NCBI GenBank assembly: GCA_022508685.1
Contig: JAFLUS010000130.1
Location: forward strand, 1 to 6,119
Reading direction: 5' to 3'
Origin: Prevotellaceae bacterium
GTDB taxonomy: Bacteria; Bacteroidota; Bacteroidia; Bacteroidales; Bacteroidaceae
DNA length: 6,119 bases
A program made the position numbers and the translations under genes. This document shows positions 1-6,094 of this stretch, piece by piece. The notes beneath the pieces are model-generated. The model made no database searches. It saw nothing but the letters and a program-made list of their open reading frames with translations, and was not told the DNA's origin. Position 1 is the stretch's first letter; every line of letters starts with the position of its first letter.

Positions 1-383
1 TCCATATCTACCAACTGGGATTTCATTTCTTCGATAGCGAGGTCGATGTTTTCGTCGTCGATGCCTTCGATAGCAAATTCGTCGAAATCAAAGTCGGCAC
101 CCGAGAACATGAACGTAATTTGGTCGTTCTCGTAAGTGTATTGGCATGTGCCGCCACCGCTGATATTGATATAGGGCACGTCGTTTTTCATGACGATAGT
201 CTGTACCAATTCGCCTGATTCTTTGAAGTCGTAGGTCGATACGGCTTGTGCGCCGTTTTCTTCTACAACTTGTTCCCATTTTCCGATGAGTGTTCCATCA
301 CCTTTGCTACTGCTGCCGGCACATGCTGACAGAAGGGCTAACATGGCGCACAGGCACATGCTTAAAGACATGAATCGTTTCAT
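1..383 (-). CDS. Small lipocalin-like lipoprotein, 3' end cut by window edge
   Basis: The reading frame is open for 127 codons from ATG at 383-381 to the left edge, so the C-terminus is missing. The first 20 residues form a lipoprotein signal peptide: a basic start (MKR), a hydrophobic core, then lipobox L-S-A-C with the lipidated cysteine at 21. A Ser-rich linker (GSSSKGDG) follows. From residue 32 the pattern LIGKWEQ, then TYDFKESGEL, then QYTYENDQITF resembles the short beta-strand repeats of lipocalin-like domains found in many small Bacteroidales lipoproteins; this is a fold-level guess. The segment from about 97 to 121 is very acidic and probably helical. The gene starts 49 bp after the Mfa2-like gene, with no promoter box or terminator seen in the gap, so co-transcription is likely. 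The linker lacks the strong acidic export signal seen in the upstream lipoprotein, so the side of the outer membrane it faces is open. The function is unknown. Confidence 0.8.
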   Translation of the reverse strand, partial: MKRFMSLSMCLCAMLALLSACAGSSSKGDGTLIGKWEQVVEENGAQAVSTYDFKESGELVQTIVMKNDVPYINISGGGTCQYTYENDQITFMFSGADFDFDEFAIEGIDDENIDLAIEEMKSQLVDM

Positions 384-432
384 TGTTTTTGAAAAGTTTT
401 AGTGTGGTTAAATGGTGAAATATTTTAGTTAA

Positions 433-1467
433 TTACAATTCATCAGATGACGGAAAGGAGAATCGCCAGCCGTTGATGTAGATGCCGGCATTCTTGTTCC
501 ACTCGTTGTTGTCGTCAATAAAGAAGGTGAATTCAAATTTGTCGTTATTGTCGAGATATTGTTGGTAGGGCATTTGGCTATTTGTTCCGTCCTTGATGTA
601 GACCAAGAGTTGCGTGAGGGAAACTGAAAGGATTGGGGCATCTTTCCCTGTTGCATGTATCGTAAGGCGTGTGTCATGGTCTGCCGTCAGGCGCGATAGG
701 TCGAAATAGGCTACCAATGAGGAATTGTTGTCGAGGGACTGCATCCATGGTTTGTAGGTAATCATTGCATCATCGAGTAAGTGGTTGTCGTATGCAAGAT
801 ACCCGTTGTTGTCGTGGATAGTAATGGTAAAATCTTCAGGATTGACTTGCTTTCCGAATAGGTTGGTGAGTGCGACGCTGATGGTGTTGGTATCTTTCAC
901 GAGATGCATGGTTACAGGCGTTTCGGATAGAGTAGAAAATTCCACGTCGCTTAACATGGCATGGTATAGAGGCTGCAGGCTTTTGCTTGATGTGGCTGAA
1001 CCATCGGGAGCGGTTTCGCGAATGAGTCGGCAGTTTGCATCACTCAATATCGTCGGAATTTTCCCGTCGTTGATGATGAAGGAATTGCCGTCTTCCAGTC
1101 CACACCATGCAACGAGGTCGTAAATGCCTTGTGCAATGTTAATGGACATGGTGTAATTTTCGCGTTTCAGTGTTTCGCCGGATTCAGTTAGGGCAGTGAC
1201 GAGATTCCCTTCTTTATCGTAAACGAAAAGGGAAATGGAGGTGACTTGAGAAGAGAATACGTCGATGCCATGAGGGTCGGTATAGCGGAATGCCACGTTG
1301 TAAGTGGTTGTGGCAGAACCCTCTTCTGCTTCGTCATCGTCATCGTTGTCACCGTAAGTCGGCTTGTTGTTATCAATCGGTGTGTCGTCGTCTTTTGAAC
1401 AACTGCTGACCACAAAGAATGTCAGCAACATCACCAATAATGTAAGGAACGAATTTTGTTTGTTCAT
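433..1467 (-). CDS. FimB/Mfa2 family fimbrial subunit-like lipoprotein
   Basis: This 344-residue lipoprotein has a hydrophobic signal (residues 1-22) and its lipidated Cys at 23 within SSC. CSKDDD follows directly, matching the acidic lipoprotein export signal that sends Bacteroidetes lipoproteins to the cell surface. An Asp/Glu-rich linker spans about 40-49. The rest follows the FimB/Mfa2 pattern: a first beta domain with VTSISLFVYDKEGNLV (75-90), GIYDLVAWCGLEDGNSF (114-130) and PLYHAMLSDVEF (166-177), then a second domain starting near LVKDTNTISVAL (189-200) and ending in FEFTFFIDDNNEW...INGW (311-334). Family members anchor and limit the length of Porphyromonas-type fimbriae, or serve as accessory or tip proteins. 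In gut Bacteroidales they are often of unknown role. No fimbrillin (FimA/Mfa1) gene is visible here, so its shaft partner is unknown. It lies 35 bp after the FNT gene. The family call is from remembered sequence patterns, not a search. Confidence 0.82.
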   Translation of the reverse strand: MNKQNSFLTLLVMLLTFFVVSSCSKDDDTPIDNNKPTYGDNDDDDEAEEGSATTTYNVAFRYTDPHGIDVFSSQVTSISLFVYDKEGNLVTALTESGETLKRENYTMSINIAQGIYDLVAWCGLEDGNSFIINDGKIPTILSDANCRLIRETAPDGSATSSKSLQPLYHAMLSDVEFSTLSETPVTMHLVKDTNTISVALTNLFGKQVNPEDFTITIHDNNGYLAYDNHLLDDAMITYKPWMQSLDNNSSLVAYFDLSRLTADHDTRLTIHATGKDAPILSVSLTQLLVYIKDGTNSQMPYQQYLDNNDKFEFTFFIDDNNEWNKNAGIYINGWRFSFPSSDEL

Positions 1468-1502
1468 GGTGTTCTATTTTATGTTGTAAAAAATGAGATA
1501 GA

Positions 1503-2084
1503 TTATGTATCCGTGTATCTGAACACTCGCGGCAGATTGCAGCCGATGAAGTTGCCGAGGACGATGAGGGCGTAGCAGGGCAGGTAGTGCAGTATGGTGT
1601 CGCCTGTGACGAACATGAGGTAGGCGGCATCGGCAATGGAGTGGTAGAATCCGAGCAGAATGAACAGGGGGATGCCGAACAGGGTCAGCAGGATGCTCTT
1701 GTCGCGAGCCGCCTTCACGATGAGTGTGATGATGAGGCCGCAACCGGTGGAACGTATCAGGCAATTCAGGTAGCCGGCATCGATGCGTATCTGTATGATT
1801 CGCGTGGCGGCTTCGTGGTACAGGGGTTCGGTAAACAGGAATGAGGCAAGGAAACATCCGGCGATGTTGCCGAGCAGAATCACGCCCATGTTTGCCCATT
1901 CGCCACCGCTTCTGACGTTGAGGAAGCCTGCCGTTCCGGTGTAGAGCGGCAGGCGGAATTGGATGACGGTGAGCAGACCGAAGGTGAACATGACGGCACC
2001 GACGGTTCCTCCGACTTTCATGTAAATGGCGGAACCTAACGCGATGCTGATGCCGCTTAACATGGAGCGAATGAATGTGTTCAT
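1503..2084 (-). CDS. Compact formate/nitrite transporter (FNT) family channel
   Basis: This 193-residue, almost entirely hydrophobic protein has six likely membrane segments (about 8-25, 28-50, 65-84, 105-126, 130-157 and 166-188). The pattern matches FNT channels, inner-membrane pentamers that move formate, nitrite, hydrosulfide or related small anions. Matching features are LYTG at the break in helix 2 (47-50, family L[FY]TG), GN-x-x-G after helix 3 start (72-76), GFYHSIAD (145-152) carrying the central pore histidine (His148), and GN-x-x-G in helix 6 (177-181). Oddities: it is far shorter than the usual 250-285 residues, mainly through short loops and termini. The usual Asn in the helix 4 pattern appears replaced (RSTGCG, 111-116). 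The conserved Lys before helix 4 seems to be Arg (R95 or R100). Substrate cannot be assigned. The gene sits 37 bp after the protease gene and 35 bp before the Mfa2-like gene, with no promoter box in either gap. The start at 2084 keeps helix 1 complete. Confidence 0.72.
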   Translation of the reverse strand: MNTFIRSMLSGISIALGSAIYMKVGGTVGAVMFTFGLLTVIQFRLPLYTGTAGFLNVRSGGEWANMGVILLGNIAGCFLASFLFTEPLYHEAATRIIQIRIDAGYLNCLIRSTGCGLIITLIVKAARDKSILLTLFGIPLFILLGFYHSIADAAYLMFVTGDTILHYLPCYALIVLGNFIGCNLPRVFRYTDT

Positions 2085-2121
2085 CTGTCGTATTCTTCTC
2101 TGTGGAAGTAGTCGTCGCTGA

Positions 2122-4482
2122 TTAGCGAACGACTACTTTCTTTCCGTTGATAATGTAGATACCCGGTTGCAACGGCATTGTGCCGACGTTGCGACCCGAG
2201 AGGTCGTAGATGCCGTTCGAGCCATTGCCCGATGCGTTGGTCGTGGGGAGGATGATGCCGTCGGCAGGTTCCTGCGTACCATAGTAGAGGAGGCGCATCG
2301 ACTTGACGACCGTCCACCATGTGTCGTTGCGCTTGGTGTTGCGCACGCCCAACTGCATTCTGCCGCTGGTGTATGCCATGTTGATGGATGACGTGTAGAG
2401 GTCGTTTGCAAAGTAGGCATCAGCACCTTCGGGCGTTGTCGGTACGTAGGTGCCGTCGGGGAGGAGTGCGTCCGTTTCGTGGAGCGATTGGGGCTGACGG
2501 TCGCGCAGCAGAGCCGGGAGGTTATGGCGGTTGGACGTCGTGCCGAGATAGTAGGTGGCATTCTCTTCGGCTGTGCCTGCCATGTATTGTCCGTAGAGGT
2601 CGTCGAGCGTGCCGGTACGTTCAAATCCTTGTGCATAGAGTTCGTAGTTGCCGGAAGGCATGTCGGTGAGCACCTGATAGATGTGGAACGTCGTTCCGTC
2701 GGAAACGATGCGTCCGTTGGTCTGTGCCAGCGTTCCCGTGGTGGTCCAGCCTGTGAGTTCGCCGTCGCTGAAGTCGGCATCGGCTAAGAGGGGAGTGATG
2801 TCGAATGGTTGGTCGGCAGATGTCGGTTGAGCCGCATTGATGTAGGCGAGGGCGGCAGCACGCAGTTGGGTGTGCAAGTCGGCGAAGATGTCGGGCGACA
2901 ATGCTGCTGCGGCTTCGGTCTCGGCTGTAGCAATGACGGTTTGGAATTTGCTGTCGGTGTCGGCGTCAGCCTGTGTGTGCGGAACGAGCAACAGGGCTTT
3001 GTAGGCATCGAGCGCGAGTTCGAAACGCTGACGTGCTGCAGACAAGCCGTTGGTGGAAAGTTGGTTGATGTTGTCGGCAGTGAGCAGCAACCAACGCTGT
3101 GTGGTGGCATTGTTGGCGATGTTGAATGTCGCAGCGGCAGTCGCGCTGTTGGTGTTGGCAACGAGTGCCGGCGGTGTCCAGTTGTTGGTGGGGCTGATGA
3201 ACCAGTAGCCGCGATGGTGCTGTGCCGTGGTGCCGGTGCCGAGCGTGACGTCGACGCGTCCGCGCATGAGGTGCAGGTTGTCGGCAGAAGTGGGGCCGTT
3301 GGAACGTGTTGCCGTGCGGAAACTGTTGCTGCTGTAGGTCATGTAGTTGGACGTAGCGGCATTCTGCAGTTGATAGTACTGGTTGGACGATGTGAAGTGG
3401 ATATACCATGCGGCGTGGTCGTCGGCAAGGGCTTCTTCTTCGGTCATCGTCTTCCACTGCAAGGTGCGGTTGTTCGTTTCGACCAGATATGCCGTGTAGA
3501 GTCCGCGAGTGGTGGCTTCGTTCTTGATGTAGTATTTCTGTCCGTCTACATAGTCGAAGGAATAGTAAGGCTCTGCATACGAAGAGTTGGTGAACTGCAA
3601 TCCGTCTTCACCCAATGCTTGGCAGACGAGGCTGTTGCCGATGTAGAGCACGTCGGTGCCGTTGTCTTCTTGTGCGCCGTTGATGCCGTAGGGCCACATG
3701 TGCTGATAGTCGCCGTTGAGTTGCGACGTGTTGTTGTTGTCCCAGAAGCGCAGCACTTCGGTCACGCGGTCGCCGAGCCACAAGCCCGAACCGGTTTCAA
3801 ATCCCGCTGCCGTTGACCTGCCGGCACGCAGGTTGAAACGTGCCCATTCGGTGTTTGCCCATGGAATGACACCGATGCCGTGCAGCCATTCGTGCATGAT
3901 GGTGCCGGCACGCTGATAACTGGCGTTGTCGCCCACGCGCACCCATCCGCCGTAAGAGCAGTCGGCTGTCGGAACGCCCGATACATAACCTACGCTGGGC
4001 GAAAATCCGCGCATCGACGTGAGGTTCGTCCACCATTCTTTGGCAGTTTGTGCTGCAGCATGGATGCGTGCATCTGCTTCAGCATTGTCAGTGCTGCGGA
4101 GCGAGAGGTTGATGGTGGCTTTCGGAATGGTGACAATCTTGATGACGTCGCCATAGCCTACATCGCCGCTTTCTGCTTTTGCATACGCGCGTGCATAATA
4201 AATGGTCGCCGGTTTGAGGTCTTTCATCCAATAGATGCGGCCGTTGTTCGTCAGATATTCCGTCGTGGTGAAATCGTCCACCGTAGGCGTGGGCGATTCG
4301 CTCCAGCAAAATCCCTGTTCTGCGATAGGCGAGCCGTTGGCTTTGATGGTGCTGCGCCCGAATGCCATGGTGGCACCGCGGGCAAAACGTGTGTCAGTCG
4401 TTACGGTAGGCGCCTGTGCCTGTGCAAGGAGCGACGTTGCAAACAACAACGTGGCTGCCGTCATAAGTCGTGTTCTGTTCAT
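2122..4482 (-). CDS. Secreted multidomain putative zinc metalloprotease with C-terminal sorting-type tail
   Basis: The ATG at 4482 gives 786 residues and a clean signal peptide (basic start, hydrophobic core, cleavage near ALAQA/QAP at about 21-24). The frame is open up to an ATG at 4539, but that lies upstream of the predicted transcription start. Order of parts: a fibronectin-III-like domain (about 25-120; GFCWSESPTPT, then LKPATIYYARAYA); a zincin-like domain (about 120-300) with HEWLHGIG (H197, E198, H201) and, 60 residues on, DYQHMWPYGIN, whose H261 may be a third metal ligand; a region rich in YY/QLQN patterns (about 307-440) resembling a ricin-type lectin fold; a helical stretch (about 478-552); a galactose-binding-like beta domain (about 560-735); and a final tail (757-786) with YDLSGR and GIYIINGKKVVVR. 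Such tails resemble type IX secretion sorting domains, so export to the surface or medium is likely. Substrate is unknown; glycoprotein or mucin binding would be a guess. It is first in the leftward cluster and has its own strong promoter. Confidence 0.8.
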   Translation of the reverse strand: MNRTRLMTAATLLFATSLLAQAQAPTVTTDTRFARGATMAFGRSTIKANGSPIAEQGFCWSESPTPTVDDFTTTEYLTNNGRIYWMKDLKPATIYYARAYAKAESGDVGYGDVIKIVTIPKATINLSLRSTDNAEADARIHAAAQTAKEWWTNLTSMRGFSPSVGYVSGVPTADCSYGGWVRVGDNASYQRAGTIMHEWLHGIGVIPWANTEWARFNLRAGRSTAAGFETGSGLWLGDRVTEVLRFWDNNNTSQLNGDYQHMWPYGINGAQEDNGTDVLYIGNSLVCQALGEDGLQFTNSSYAEPYYSFDYVDGQKYYIKNEATTRGLYTAYLVETNNRTLQWKTMTEEEALADDHAAWYIHFTSSNQYYQLQNAATSNYMTYSSNSFRTATRSNGPTSADNLHLMRGRVDVTLGTGTTAQHHRGYWFISPTNNWTPPALVANTNSATAAATFNIANNATTQRWLLLTADNINQLSTNGLSAARQRFELALDAYKALLLVPHTQADADTDSKFQTVIATAETEAAAALSPDIFADLHTQLRAAALAYINAAQPTSADQPFDITPLLADADFSDGELTGWTTTGTLAQTNGRIVSDGTTFHIYQVLTDMPSGNYELYAQGFERTGTLDDLYGQYMAGTAEENATYYLGTTSNRHNLPALLRDRQPQSLHETDALLPDGTYVPTTPEGADAYFANDLYTSSINMAYTSGRMQLGVRNTKRNDTWWTVVKSMRLLYYGTQEPADGIILPTTNASGNGSNGIYDLSGRNVGTMPLQPGIYIINGKKVVVR

Positions 4483-4516
4483 ATAAATTAAAGAGTTAAT
4501 AGTTAGAAGTCTGTTG

Positions 4517-4547
4517 CAAAAGTACATTTTATCTGCCATACTTCCAA
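4517..4547 (-). promoter_or_regulatory. Bacteroidetes-type promoter for the leftward gene cluster
   Basis: Read on the minus strand, TTG (4547-4545) is followed by exactly 20 bases and then TACTTTTG (4524-4517), a full match to the -33 TTG / -7 TAnnTTTG promoter of Bacteroidetes. Transcription should start around 4508-4512, leaving a leader of about 30 bases before ATG 4482. This also rules out the upstream in-frame ATG at 4539 as the translation start. Confidence 0.8.
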
Positions 4548-4563
4548 GAAATGCCGTGCTTTT

Positions 4564-4594
4564 TTCGTCGGTTCGAATTATTTATCTACCTTTG
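4564..4594 (+). promoter_or_regulatory. Promoter of trpS
   Basis: TACCTTTG at 4587-4594 is a full -7 box. Twenty bases upstream is TTC at the end of a T-run (4560-4566), a one-base miss to the -33 TTG. The start of transcription is expected near 4600, giving a leader of about 30 bases with no hairpin, T-box or leader peptide visible. It stands back to back with the leftward promoter, with 16 bases between the two -33 regions. Confidence 0.75.
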
Positions 4595-4630
4595 CAGTGT
4601 TTTTCAACCCAAATTCTAATTCATCTTCCT

Positions 4631-5620
4631 ATGGATATTGTACTTAGCGGCATTCGACCCACAGGCAATTTGCATCTTGGAAACTACTTCGGCGCAGTCC
4701 GCAGTTTTGTCAAGATGCAAAATGAATATAACTGTTATTTCTTCATCGCCGACTGGCACTCGCTCACCACGCACCCCACGCCCGACAACATTCAGCAATC
4801 GGTGCGCACCATCCTTGCCGAATATCTGGCATGCGGCATTGACCCCGAAAAAGCGACGATATACATCCAGAGCGACGTGCCCGAAACGATAGAACTCTAC
4901 CTCTATCTCAACATGAACACCTACATCGGCGAATTGGGACGTGTAACGACGTTCAAGGAAAAAGCACGTCAGCAACCACAGAACGTGAACGCAGGACTCT
5001 TCACCTATCCCACGCTCATGGCTGCCGACATTCTGCAACATCGTGCCAAGTTCGTGCCCGTCGGTAAAGACCAAGAACAGAACATGGAAATGGCACGCAA
5101 GTGCGCTCGCCGTTTCAACAACATCTATCAGACCGACCTCTTTCCCGAACCGCAAAACTACTACTTTGGCGGTGACGCACTGAAGGTGCCCGGACTCGAC
5201 GGAAGCGGAAAAATGGGCAAGAGCGACGGCAACTGCATCTTCCTTTGCGACGACGAAAAAGTCGTGCGCAAGAAAGTCATGCGTGCCGTTACCGACAACG
5301 GACCGCAAGCCCCGAACAGCCCGAAGCCCGAAGTCATCCAAAACCTCTTCACCATGATGAGCATCGTGTCCGAACCCGAAACCGTGGCTTATTTCGACGA
5401 AAAGTGGAACGACATGACGCTGCGCTACGGCGACATGAAAAAGCAGTTGGCTGAAGATATGGTGCGCACGCTCAACCCCATCCGCGAACGCATCCGCGAA
5501 TTTTCATCCGACCAAGAACGCCTCGACCGCATCGCCCGTCAAGGTGCAGAACGAGCACGCGAAAGTGCTGCAGCCACGTTGCGCGAAGTGCGCCGTCTCA
5601 TCGGTTTCCGCGTCTATTGA
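4631..5620 (+). CDS. trpS: Tryptophanyl-tRNA synthetase
   Basis: This cytoplasmic class I synthetase joins tryptophan to tRNA-Trp using ATP. The 329-residue product has the usual length for bacterial TrpRS and starts MDIVLSGIRPTGNLHLGNY, where TGNLHLGN (11-18) is the HIGH-type ATP-binding motif. Other family features are YFFIADWHSLTT (36-47), the ADILQHRAKFVPVGKDQ region (132-148) that helps shape the active site, and GKMGKSDGN (193-201), the KMSKS-loop equivalent with Gly in the third place. The C-terminal part (about 230-329) is helical and highly charged. The frame is open back to 4514, but the promoter -7 box lies at 4587-4594, so the ATG at 4631 is the start. The gene is alone in its transcription unit, bounded by its own promoter and a terminator 25 bp after the stop. 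Nothing is missing. Confidence 0.97.
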   Translation: MDIVLSGIRPTGNLHLGNYFGAVRSFVKMQNEYNCYFFIADWHSLTTHPTPDNIQQSVRTILAEYLACGIDPEKATIYIQSDVPETIELYLYLNMNTYIGELGRVTTFKEKARQQPQNVNAGLFTYPTLMAADILQHRAKFVPVGKDQEQNMEMARKCARRFNNIYQTDLFPEPQNYYFGGDALKVPGLDGSGKMGKSDGNCIFLCDDEKVVRKKVMRAVTDNGPQAPNSPKPEVIQNLFTMMSIVSEPETVAYFDEKWNDMTLRYGDMKKQLAEDMVRTLNPIRERIREFSSDQERLDRIARQGAERARESAAATLREVRRLIGFRVY

Positions 5621-5644
5621 CATTCCGCATCGCATCCGACTCTA

Positions 5645-5679
5645 CGCACCTGTCCCCAACGGCAGGTGCGAACTTTTTT
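5645..5679 (+). terminator. Intrinsic terminator of trpS
   Basis: CGCACCTG (5645-5652) pairs perfectly with CAGGTGCG (5663-5670), extendable by two further pairs into a six-base loop, and is followed by aac and six T's (5674-5679). It lies 25 bases after the trpS stop. There is no T-run on the other side, so it works rightward only. Confidence 0.9.
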
Positions 5680-5733
5680 ATGGTGAAACTGAAAAAAAAG
5701 TGAATTTTCATGTCATGTTTCAGATTTAATGCT

Positions 5734-5741
5734 TACCTTTG
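5734..5741 (+). promoter_or_regulatory. Promoter -7 box ahead of the intergenic RNA / tRNA-Ser region
   Basis: TACCTTTG is a full -7 box, and with the next two bases (CA) is identical to the trpS box. The -33 region is weak: TGT at 5711-5713 with a 20-base spacer. No terminator is visible between here and 6095, so a transcript could run through the structured stretch into tRNA-Ser as a leader of about 250 bases. No other box upstream of the tRNA was found on this strand. Confidence 0.55.
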
Positions 5742-5891
5742 CAACGTCAATCAAGACAAGCGTTCGCATTCCATAGCCGGGATAAAGGATCGATCGGGAT
5801 ACTCATCAAATTACAATCGAAAACCGAGAACGCTTCGCATACCAATGGCGGGCCACGCCTCCTCGTGAGGTAACTTCAAGTCGGTGGATTA
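5742..5891. other. Structured intergenic stretch, possible non-coding RNA
   Basis: No credible protein gene lies between 5680 and 5999; this is the part with the most structure. AAGCGTTC (5758-5765) is an exact inverted match of GAACGCTT (5828-5835), enclosing 62 bases. Smaller possible hairpins follow: GGCG/CGCC (5847-5859) and CCTC/GAGG (5858-5870), which share two bases. There is also an imperfect direct repeat: 5761-5781 and 5831-5852 share TTCGCAT, CC and a closing GGG, matching at about 17 of 22 places. The stretch is bounded by two inward-facing TACCTTTG boxes (5734-5741 rightward, 5892-5899 leftward). It shows none of the hallmarks of tmRNA, RNase P RNA or SRP RNA. 6S RNA cannot be excluded, though no closing stem joining the two ends was found. 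The strand is undecided. It could equally be just a processed tRNA leader. Confidence 0.35.
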
Positions 5892-5899
5892 CAAAGGTA
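5892..5899 (-). promoter_or_regulatory. Possible leftward -7 box
   Basis: CAAAGGTA on the plus strand reads TACCTTTG on the minus strand, a full -7 box. At a 20-base spacer the -33 position is TAG (5922-5920), a one-base miss to TTG. A transcript would run leftward through 5890-5742 and meet the rightward box. No leftward gene or terminator follows it, so it may be chance. Confidence 0.3.
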
Positions 5900-5959
5900 C
5901 GTGGGCACTCAAATCATTACTACTCGGAGTTTCATCACATCTCCTCCCGGCTTTCTCAT

Positions 5960-5986
5960 AACGCTGCAGCGCATCATCGCTGCGTT
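5960..5986 (+). other. Hairpin just upstream of tRNA-Ser
   Basis: AACGC (5960-5964), then after a three-base bulge AGCG (5968-5971), pairs with CGCT (5978-5981) and GCGTT (5982-5986) around a six-base loop. No T-run follows, so it is not a terminator. Lying 13 bases before the tRNA 5' end, it could be a processing or spacer element in the tRNA precursor. It may also be without function. Confidence 0.4.
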
Positions 5987-5999
5987 GATATCGACCGAA

Positions 6000-6086
6000 G
6001 GAAAGTTGCCGGAGTGGTCGAACGGGCCGCACTCGAAATGCGGTGACCGGGTAACTGGTCCGGGGGTTCGAATCCCTCACTTTCCG
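6000..6086 (+). tRNA. tRNA-Ser (anticodon CGA)
   Basis: The acceptor stem GGAAAGT (6000-6006) pairs exactly with ACTTTCC (6079-6085), and G6086 is the discriminator base, as usual for bacterial tRNA-Ser. The anticodon stem CCGCA/TGCGG encloses the loop CTCGAAA (6032-6038) with anticodon CGA (6034-6036), reading UCG. A long variable arm with GACC/GGTC pairing (6045-6060) marks it as a class II tRNA. The T arm is GGGGG, TTCGAAT, CCCTC (6062-6078). The bases after the discriminator are CAGA, so the CCA tail is not encoded and must be added by the CCA enzyme. Confidence 0.97.
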
Positions 6087-6094
6087 CAGAAAAA

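Noticed and set aside
2809..3816. Open frame of 335 codons on the plus strand
   Set aside because: It lies wholly opposite the secreted protease gene. The predicted protein is Cys/Val/Gly-rich with no domain pattern, and the minus-strand product has a signal peptide and recognisable modules. It is an antisense shadow.
4483..4539. N-terminal extension of the protease to ATG 4539
   Set aside because: It would place residues before the signal peptide and start upstream of the predicted transcription start; the promoter -7 box lies inside the extension.
4514..4630. N-terminal extension of trpS to ATG 4514
   Set aside because: The TrpRS family starts close to the strand carrying SGIRPTGNLHLGN, and the trpS -7 box at 4587-4594 lies inside the extension.
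4616..5341. Open frame of 241 codons on the minus strand
   Set aside because: It is fully antisense to trpS, which is unmistakable, and the translation shows no family features.
5742..5891. Reading the stretch as tmRNA, RNase P RNA or SRP RNA
   Set aside because: None of the conserved cores (tmRNA tag region and tRNA-like ends, the RNase P GAGGAAAGTCC core, the SRP GGAA-loop region) is present on either strand.
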